A DNA stretch of 6,207 bases from Thermodesulfobacteriota bacterium (lineage in GTDB: Bacteria > Desulfobacterota > QYQD01). The notes under the pieces are model-generated. The model saw only the letters and a program-made list of their open reading frames with translations, searched no databases and was not told the DNA's origin. Made by a program: the position numbers and the translations under genes. The stretch lies in NCBI GenBank assembly GCA_030017815.1, contig JASEGX010000143.1:1-6207 (forward strand). The letters run 5' to 3'. Of this stretch, positions 1-5,056 are shown one piece after another. Numbering within the stretch: the first letter of the stretch is position 1; every line of letters starts with the position of its first letter.

Positions 1-231
1 TTTGTTTCCACTCAAGTCATCGGTGCATTCTCGGCACAGATATTGCTTTATGCAAGGCGACCCCGCGTAATTTGAAAATTGATAAAAAGTTCACATAGTT
101 ATATTTGCCTTGCGTTTTTGCCGATAATAATTTAGAAATTCTTTTTCTTTTACTTGGTAAAGCTTAATATTCAGGCTTTAACCTAACCTTGCATTATCTA
201 TCTTAAAAATAAACTAGAGGTGATAATCATC
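1..231. other. AT-rich leader without a recognised gene
   Basis: No convincing coding region was found on either strand. The first 75 bases are open in plus frame 1 and the first ~110 in frame 3, but neither short peptide resembles a family I know, so the tail of an upstream gene cannot be confirmed. The stretch is AT-rich and leads into the rhodanese gene, so it probably carries that operon's promoter. No pair of -35 and -10 boxes with correct spacing stands out: TTGATA at 79-84 and TATATT at 100-105 are only 15 bp apart. Confidence 0.5.
156..183 (+). promoter_or_regulatory. Small hairpin in the leader of the redox operon
   Basis: GGTAAAGC (156-163) pairs with GCTTTAACC (175-183), with one bulged base and an 11-nt AT-rich loop. 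It lies about 50 nt before the rhodanese start. No T-run follows, so it is not a normal intrinsic terminator. It could be an operator or a leader structure. Only the pairing is seen; the role is unknown. Confidence 0.3.
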
Positions 232-642
232 ATGTGGAGAAGAGTCCTTGTTGACCTGATGATAATTATGTGCGTGGGTATCTTTAGCGGTATTATAGTA
301 AATGAGCTTCGGGCAGATGGGATTCCATTGTTACCTACCTATATGGATAGCAGTTTTCATCGTGAAATGGACTTAAATGCATTCAAGGGAGCAAAATGTA
401 AAAATCCCCGCTGCCTCATCTTTGATGCCCGTCCCCATGAGTTTTATGAGAAAGATCATTTAATGGGTGCGGTTAATTTCCCACCTGTCCAGTTCGACTT
501 TTTTCACGGTCTTTATCTGGCTGATGTGCCTCCTGATGCCCCTATTTTTGTTTACGGCCGGACCATCAGCCGGGCCTGTGACCGGGAACTGGCCTATCTT
601 CTGTCTTTAAAAGGGCATAAAAATGTGACTGTGATTTTCTAA
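232..642 (+). CDS. Membrane-anchored rhodanese-like protein, short at the C-terminus
   Basis: The product is 136 aa. The start is ATG 232 because AGAGGTGAT (216-224) sits 7 nt upstream; GTG 220 overlaps that ribosome site and is unlikely. Residues about 5-26 are a hydrophobic signal anchor, so the rest should face the periplasm. Residues 62-136 follow the rhodanese fold: a strand with FDAR (64-67), then the EFYEKDHLMGAVNFP helix and loop, then FVYGR where the catalytic loop begins, and a final helix and strand. The usual catalytic Cys after VY is Gly109; Cys116 lies nearby, and Cys56 and Cys61 could form a disulfide. Sulfur transfer by the standard mechanism is therefore doubtful, and a binding role is more likely. 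The usual GGxxxW tail is absent because translation stops at a tandem duplication. It is the first gene of a three-gene cluster with a DoxX/MauE protein and a thioredoxin-like protein. The rhodanese assignment is fairly sure; the function is not. Confidence 0.75.
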   Translation: MWRRVLVDLMIIMCVGIFSGIIVNELRADGIPLLPTYMDSSFHREMDLNAFKGAKCKNPRCLIFDARPHEFYEKDHLMGAVNFPPVQFDFFHGLYLADVPPDAPIFVYGRTISRACDRELAYLLSLKGHKNVTVIF

Positions 643-653
643 TGATTTTCTAA
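632..653 (+). repeat. Perfect 11-bp tandem duplication spanning the rhodanese stop
   Basis: TGATTTTCTAA occurs twice back to back (632-642 and 643-653). The first copy supplies the TAA stop of the rhodanese gene. The second lies just before the ATG (657) of the DoxX/MauE gene and leaves that gene without a good ribosome site. With one copy removed the two reading frames would be in register, separated only by TAA. Confidence 0.85.
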
Positions 654-656
654 GAT

Positions 657-1160
657 ATGGCAAATGTTGAAAAGGACAGGGCATCACACAGAAAACAGTC
701 GATTCCTCACCGGGGTATCATCATATTTCTATTGAGACTGTGTCTGGGCGGATTGTTTATATATGCGAGCCTTAGTAAGATCCGGGACCCCCTTCGATTT
801 AAAAACATAGTTGCGACTTATGAAGTGCTGCCTTATTGGATGGTAAATATAACGGCGGCGGTATTACCCTGGCTCGAGTTTTGGACAGGCGTCCTGGTTT
901 TGATGGGTATCCTTGTCAGGGGCTGTATAGTTATGCAGGGTAGTTTGCTGGTATTATTCATCCTGGTTACCGGCCTCAACATCGCCCGGGGCATGGAATT
1001 TTATTGTGGTTGTTTTACTGAGGACACCATAGCCAGTGGCATAAGCTATTGGCACATCATGTTTAATATGCTTTGGCTATTAATGGCCGGAGCCCTTTTT
1101 ATTTTAGAAAGGAGGCGGTTTAGCCATCGTTTTCTTTTCACCCATAACACAGCAAGGTGA
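657..1160 (+). CDS. DoxX/MauE-family redox membrane protein
   Basis: The product is a 167-aa inner-membrane protein. About 20 polar N-terminal residues precede four hydrophobic segments at roughly 20-40, 59-85, 88-108 and 131-151, the usual topology of the family. Family hallmarks are RLCLGGLFIYASLSKIRDP in and after the first helix, LPWLE (70-74) in the second, and CGCF (117-120) just before the fourth. MauE is needed to mature methylamine dehydrogenase, a disulfide-rich enzyme, and DoxX relatives take part in thiol or quinone redox chemistry. From this I infer that Cys117 and Cys119 shuttle electrons to the exported CxxC protein encoded next. No methylamine dehydrogenase genes are in view, so mauE itself is not claimed. 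ATG 657 has no clear Shine-Dalgarno sequence and follows the rhodanese stop by 14 nt, which suggests translational coupling. The C-terminus is basic and overlaps the probable start region of the next gene. Confidence 0.85.
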   Translation: MANVEKDRASHRKQSIPHRGIIIFLLRLCLGGLFIYASLSKIRDPLRFKNIVATYEVLPYWMVNITAAVLPWLEFWTGVLVLMGILVRGCIVMQGSLLVLFILVTGLNIARGMEFYCGCFTEDTIASGISYWHIMFNMLWLLMAGALFILERRRFSHRFLFTHNTAR

Positions 1161-1161
1161 C

Positions 1162-1764
1162 ATAAAGCCCGGTAGATGCCGGACCGTACTTTGCCTCTTT
1201 TGTCTTCTTACTCTGTTATCCTGTCTGCTTTCCCAAAACAGCTTTGCCAGCCAATATCCTGCGGTTATCAGGGCCGGCGACTATTTTCCAAATATTCCGC
1301 TGTCTGGTTCATTATCTTCGAATGACGAAAAATATCTTGGGCTTTTGGGTCGAAAGGCATTCTCATTAAGTGACATCCGGCCAAAGGTTCTATGGATAGA
1401 GGTTTTTAGCATCTATTGCGCCGTCTGTCAGAAGCAGGCCACTAAGTTTAACCAGTTGTATGAGCTTGTCCAAGAGGATGATTTTATCAGCGGGAATATG
1501 AAAATGATCGGCATAGGCACAGGCAACAATAATAAAGAGGTTGCACACTTCAGGAAATACTATGATGTTATGTTTCCCCTTATTGCTGACCCGGATTTCA
1601 AGGTGCACGAAGCCTTAAAGAAAGCCAGGACCCCCCTGATTATCCTGCTCGATAAAAGATCACGCCCTTATAAGATATTGACCATCTTAGACCCAGCCAG
1701 GCCAATCGAAACACTTATCGAAGATATCCGGACTGAACTCCACAAGATAACGCTGGTGTATTAA
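1162..1764 (+). CDS. Exported thioredoxin-like (TlpA/MauD-type) protein with CAVC motif, non-canonical start
   Basis: From the ATA at 1162 the product is 200 aa. The first ATG/GTG/TTG in frame is TTG 1345, inside the domain, which would delete an obvious secretion signal. The frame is open from the stop at 1105-1107. Residues 1-29 read as basic n-region, Leu/Cys-rich core and the cleavage site SFA|SQ; LLSC at 18-21 could alternatively be a weak lipobox. Two starts are possible: ATA 1162 behind AAGGTGA (1154-1160, overlapping the previous stop), or ATC 1126 behind AAAGGAGG (1108-1115). Both codons are rare initiators. The domain shows FSLSDI (67-72), then the redox motif SIYCAVC (Cys86, Cys89) and a probable cis-Pro at TP (157-158), all typical of thioredoxin/TlpA folds. 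It probably reduces or oxidises periplasmic protein thiols and is recharged by the DoxX/MauE protein. An ATG-to-ATA change or a sequence error would look the same. Confidence 0.7.
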   Translation: MKPGRCRTVLCLFCLLTLLSCLLSQNSFASQYPAVIRAGDYFPNIPLSGSLSSNDEKYLGLLGRKAFSLSDIRPKVLWIEVFSIYCAVCQKQATKFNQLYELVQEDDFISGNMKMIGIGTGNNNKEVAHFRKYYDVMFPLIADPDFKVHEALKKARTPLIILLDKRSRPYKILTILDPARPIETLIEDIRTELHKITLVY

Positions 1765-1785
1765 ATCAGACAATCATCTACCGGT

Positions 1786-1835
1786 CGGGAAAGTCGGGAC
1801 TATAGCTGTCCCTCGTTCCCGGGCGCTTCTTTTTC
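1786..1835 (+). terminator. Intrinsic terminator of the redox operon
   Basis: A two-tier hairpin lies 21 nt after the thioredoxin-like stop. The outer stem is CGGGAA (1786-1791) with TTCCCG (1816-1821); the inner stem is GGGAC (1796-1800) with GTCCC (1808-1812) around a 7-nt loop. A T-rich run, TTCTTTTTC, follows 6 nt after the stem. The gap before the T-run makes it a somewhat imperfect intrinsic terminator. Confidence 0.6.
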
Positions 1836-1885
1836 TATATGTCAATGGGAACATTTTCACGATATCCAGGGGATCATGTTTTCTG

Positions 1886-1915
1886 TTGACACTTAACCAT
1901 ACTTTTTCATATACT
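1886..1915 (+). promoter_or_regulatory. Sigma70-type promoter of the carbonic anhydrase gene
   Basis: A perfect -35 box TTGACA (1886-1891) and a -10 box TATACT (1910-1915) are 18 bp apart. Transcription would begin near 1922 and give a leader of about 70 nt ending in AAAGGAGGG (1977-1985). Since the redox operon is terminated just upstream, the carbonic anhydrase is probably a separate transcription unit. Confidence 0.65.
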
Positions 1916-1993
1916 TACCGCTACAAGTGAATTCCCGTTCATTATTACAGGCATTTTTTCAAATAATAATTAAGCCAAAGGAGGGTTAACAAA

Positions 1994-2731
1994 ATGATTT
2001 CTCGTCGTGAATTACTAAAAGGTTTTGGCGCGGCTACAGTCGCGCTGGCAGCTTCCAGGGTGGATGGTAGGCTGGCCTGGGCGGCTGAAGCAGGAGGCCA
2101 CGGACATCATGGGGCGGAGAAACTGGTTTCTCCGGAGGAGGCCATAAAGCGTTTAAAAGCGGGGAATGAGCGGTTTGTTTCCATGAAGCGGCTCTCTGAT
2201 CCCGGTGTGGGGCCGAAAGTCCGCGGGAAACTTACCAAGGGGCAGTGGCCTTATGCCACCATCCTTTGCTGCTCGGATTCCCGCGTTCCGCCCGAAATTG
2301 TTTTTGACGAGGGTCTGGGCCGTCTATTCATCGTACGTGTAGCTGGTAACATGATAGTTCCGGTGTTGTTGGGTAGTATTGAGTATGCAACGCTCCATTC
2401 CACGAGCCGGTTAATAATGGTTATGGGACACGAGTCTTGCGGGGCCGTTGGCGCTGCGGTGCACGTTGCAGAACATCCTGGCGCAAAGGAGACGCCGGCA
2501 ATTGACGACATTCTAAGCCTGCTTCAACCCGCGGTTTTGAAGGCCAAAAAAGAGACCGGATTAAAAGGTAAAGAGCTTGTAGAAGCCGTAGCCAAAGAAA
2601 ACGTGCGTATGACGGTCAAACAGATTGCTGAACAAAGTAAAGCTCTTGGAGAGATGCAAAAGAAGGGCGAGCTCAAGATTATGGGGGCCTATTATTCATT
2701 GGCTACCGGGAAGGTAGATATCTGGACGTAG
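1994..2731 (+). CDS. Tat-exported beta-class carbonic anhydrase
   Basis: The 245-aa product interconverts CO2 and bicarbonate. ATG 1994 is preceded by AAAGGAGGG with 8-nt spacing. The N-terminus carries the twin-arginine motif SRRELLK (3-9), a hydrophobic stretch and a probable cleavage site after AWA (28-30), followed by a small His-rich patch (GHGHH). The enzyme should thus be exported folded, with its zinc, to the periplasm. The beta-class signature is complete: CSDSR gives Cys93, the Asp95/Arg97 dyad and then VPPE; VRVAGN follows at 114-119; GHESCG gives zinc ligands His146 and Cys149. The length fits a single-domain enzyme plus signal. Most beta-class enzymes are cytoplasmic, but exported forms are known. 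It may supply bicarbonate or CO2 to transporters or buffer the periplasm. The gene has its own promoter, and an in-frame porin remnant directly follows its stop. Confidence 0.95.
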   Translation: MISRRELLKGFGAATVALAASRVDGRLAWAAEAGGHGHHGAEKLVSPEEAIKRLKAGNERFVSMKRLSDPGVGPKVRGKLTKGQWPYATILCCSDSRVPPEIVFDEGLGRLFIVRVAGNMIVPVLLGSIEYATLHSTSRLIMVMGHESCGAVGAAVHVAEHPGAKETPAIDDILSLLQPAVLKAKKETGLKGKELVEAVAKENVRMTVKQIAEQSKALGEMQKKGELKIMGAYYSLATGKVDIWT

Positions 2732-2926
2732 AGGGATGAAGACTTGTCCGGGATCAGCCTTAACGACCGTCAATTCACCATGAACAGCCAGTTGTTTTTT
2801 AACACCTGGTACCAGTTGACCAGGGCCATCAAGGTGGGGGCGGAATGGGTTCATCTGAAGACGGAACGCTTCAGCGAGACCAACAGCGGCAACCGCTTTA
2901 CTGTATCTACCTGGTATGAATTTTAA
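2732..2926 (+). pseudogene. C-terminal remnant of an outer-membrane beta-barrel (porin-like) gene
   Basis: The 64 codons directly after the carbonic anhydrase TAG stay open in the same frame and end in TAA. The peptide has alternating polar and aromatic residues, as in beta-strands: NSQLFFNTWYQLT, a turn, KVGAEWVHLKTERF, a turn with SETNSGN, and a last strand RFTVSTWYEF. The final Phe after such a strand is the classic C-terminal signal recognised by the outer-membrane assembly machinery. No signal peptide, credible start or ribosome site is present; a TTG lies at 2744 and an ATG at 2792. I therefore read it as the surviving 3' end of a larger porin gene whose front was lost by deletion. The exact porin family cannot be named. 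A very short functional protein is unlikely. Confidence 0.6.
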
Positions 2927-2954
2927 CCGTTGACGGCTTTGTGACAAGTCAATT

Positions 2955-3089
2955 TCTCACGCAAAGGCGCAAAGCCCGCAAAGAAAAAATGAAAATCTGG
3001 AAATCAAGAAATCAGGAATAAAAAATTTTTTATGAGTTCCTGAGTTCCAAATTTTGTTTTTTTTGCGTCCTTGGCGGCGTTGCGTGATA
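2955..3089. repeat. Palindromic MITE-like element 1
   Basis: The two halves are long imperfect inverted repeats. The left arm starts TCTCACGCAAAGGCGCAAAG (2955-2974) and its mirror ends TTGCGTGATA at 3089. Pairing continues inward through an A-rich/T-rich block and TGGAA-TCA-GAA-TCA triplets to a perfect central palindrome, ATAAAAAATTTTTTAT (3018-3033). There is no coding capacity. I recall similar CACGCAAAGRCGCAAAG palindromes as dispersed repeats in many bacteria, which suggests a non-autonomous mobile or REP-like element. It sits just downstream of the porin remnant. Confidence 0.6.
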
Positions 3090-3108
3090 GTCCGAAGATA
3101 TTTTAGAT

Positions 3109-3142
3109 AGCGGGGATGGAATTTCATTGTCCCATCCCCGCT
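3109..3142. terminator. GC-rich hairpin at the 3' end of the minus-strand gene
   Basis: AGCGGGGATGG (3109-3119) pairs perfectly over 11 bp with CCATCCCCGCT (3132-3142) around a 12-nt loop. It begins 7 nt beyond the stop of the minus-strand gene, the position expected of a terminator. On the minus strand the stem is followed by ATCTAAAATATC rather than a clean T-run. On the plus strand TTTT follows, so it may also stop transcription coming from the carbonic anhydrase side. Confidence 0.55.
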
Positions 3143-3149
3143 TTTAACC

Positions 3150-3860
3150 TCACGTTTTCAAGACCTTCCTGTTTTGATATGCCTTTTCTGCCAGGTGTTT
3201 GAGTTTGGTTTTTACCTGACTTAATCCGGGTAGTGGCGGGATTTCTATTATATTTTCCCCCGGACAATTCAGTTTAGAAAGTGCCAGTTTTTTTTCTAAA
3301 TCCTCCCGTTGAGTGGGCACTATGGTCTCCCCCAGCACCCCGGCCACAGAACCGACGTCTTCTATACTACGCACGAAAGTTAATATCTCGTTGAGATTGT
3401 AACTTGCTGTTAATTGTTTGATTTCTTCGTTAATTATCAGACACTCTTCCATTAAGTCATAATACCCCGCCCGGTATCGTTTCAGATCGTCCAAAAGGCG
3501 TTTATAGCAGTCCAGAAGGAGATTTTTATATCTCCCCGCCTCCGTCAGGCCATGCACCTTTACAGGCGTTAAAAGACATGACTTTATGTCCCCGGTTTCC
3601 TGAAGGTAACGGTCATAAAACGGTTTAGCCTCCAGTCCGACTATTCCCCAGAACTCTTCGACCAGGTCCTCCGTCCGGAGTAGCTGATAGATCCGGCAGA
3701 AATCTTCATAGACCATCTTCCCTATGGTATCCCGATGGGCCTGGATGTGTTCCTTTAAAGCTGCTTTTTCCTCTTCAATAGCCTTGCGGGCTCCAAAGTA
3801 GTTCTCGGCTATCTCTTTTTTGATCTGGTAGAGGAGGGCGGCGGAAATGTCGTCTGTCAT
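3150..3860 (-). CDS. Hypothetical charged helical protein, 236 aa
   Basis: I do not recognise a family. The start ATG (3858-3860) follows AAGGAA with about 9-nt spacing, and the frame has good coding character. The product is soluble, without a signal peptide or membrane segment, so it is probably cytoplasmic. It is rich in Lys, Glu and Leu. Residues about 8-45 (IKKEIAENYFGARKAIEEEK onward) and 107-155 look like long amphipathic helices, possibly coiled coils. Five Cys (55, 95, 118, 140, 199) are scattered without a metal-binding pattern. Near the C-terminus a Pro-rich turn (EIPPLPGL, 206-213) precedes a basic helix ending at KT. It stands alone on the minus strand between two palindromic repeats, so context gives no role. 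A structural or regulatory protein is possible, but no function is claimed. Confidence 0.75.
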   Translation of the reverse strand: MTDDISAALLYQIKKEIAENYFGARKAIEEEKAALKEHIQAHRDTIGKMVYEDFCRIYQLLRTEDLVEEFWGIVGLEAKPFYDRYLQETGDIKSCLLTPVKVHGLTEAGRYKNLLLDCYKRLLDDLKRYRAGYYDLMEECLIINEEIKQLTASYNLNEILTFVRSIEDVGSVAGVLGETIVPTQREDLEKKLALSKLNCPGENIIEIPPLPGLSQVKTKLKHLAEKAYQNRKVLKT

Positions 3861-3880
3861 AGGGTTGTTCCTTAGCCGTC

Positions 3881-4010
3881 AGCAATCAGCTTTCAGCAAA
3901 AAAACAGGCGCATATTTTATTATTTGTAACACTTAGAACAACTTTCAAGGGGCTAAACTGTTACTTTTTTGTCCGCCGGGCTGATAGCTGAAGGCTGAAA
4001 GCTGATTGCT
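3881..4010. repeat. Palindromic MITE-like element 2
   Basis: AGCAATCAGCTTTCAGC (3881-3897) is the exact inverse of GCTGAAAGCTGATTGCT (3994-4010). The right arm is preceded by further GCTGATAGCTGAAG units (3980-3993), so it is built of GCTGA repeats. Inside, GTAACA (3926-3931) pairs with TGTTAC (3959-3964), and the pairing extends with one bulge through CTTAG/CTAAA. It has no coding capacity. Its left arm begins only 21 bp before the start codon of the minus-strand gene. It resembles the GCTGAAAGCTGA dispersed repeats I recall from several bacterial lineages. Element 1 has different arms. Confidence 0.65.
3914..3941 (-). promoter_or_regulatory. Possible promoter of the minus-strand gene inside element 2
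   Basis: On the minus strand TTGTTC (3936-3941) and TAAAAT (3914-3919) are 16 bp apart, giving a leader of about 47 nt before the ATG at 3860. The boxes lie in the AT-rich core of the repeat element. If real, the inserted element drives the gene. The match is only fair. Confidence 0.3.
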
Positions 4011-4093
4011 TATTAAATACTATGCCATGCTTTTAGCGGTTTGCAAAGGGAAAGTGAGGGGGACGACTCAGACAAAATAAAGCTATAAAACAG

Positions 4094-4122
4094 TTGTTTT
4101 GTCACGGAAACTCCGGTATAAG
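4094..4122 (+). promoter_or_regulatory. Possible promoter of the xerD operon
   Basis: TTGTTT (4094-4099) and TATAAG (4117-4122) are 17 bp apart, about 27 nt before the xerD start. The spacing is ideal and the boxes are moderate. The leader would be about 20 nt and contains no strong Shine-Dalgarno sequence. Confidence 0.4.
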
Positions 4123-4148
4123 TATGTGTACAATCTGGATTTTTGGCT

Positions 4149-5045
<897 letters not shown>

Positions 5046-5056
5046 TAATCTTGTAT

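Noticed and set aside
52..118. Possible terminator: GCAAGGC (52-58) pairing with GCCTTGC (107-113) before TTTTT
   Set aside because: The 48-nt loop is too long for an intrinsic terminator, and no upstream gene is identified.
1176..1323. ATG at 1176 as the start of the third redox gene
   Set aside because: It is in a different frame from the CAVC protein and its peptide is meaningless.
1390..1608. Open frame on the minus strand inside the thioredoxin-like gene
   Set aside because: It lies wholly opposite a gene with clear domain motifs and shows no family features or ribosome site.
2251..2511. Open frame on the minus strand inside the carbonic anhydrase gene
   Set aside because: It is a shadow of the conserved enzyme core.
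2696..2947. Open frame on the minus strand opposite the porin remnant
   Set aside because: The plus strand gives a convincing beta-barrel ending; the minus-strand peptide has no recognisable features.
2955..4010. The two palindromic elements as terminal repeats of one composite transposon
   Set aside because: Their arms are unrelated, no transposase is encoded between them, and no target duplication was seen.
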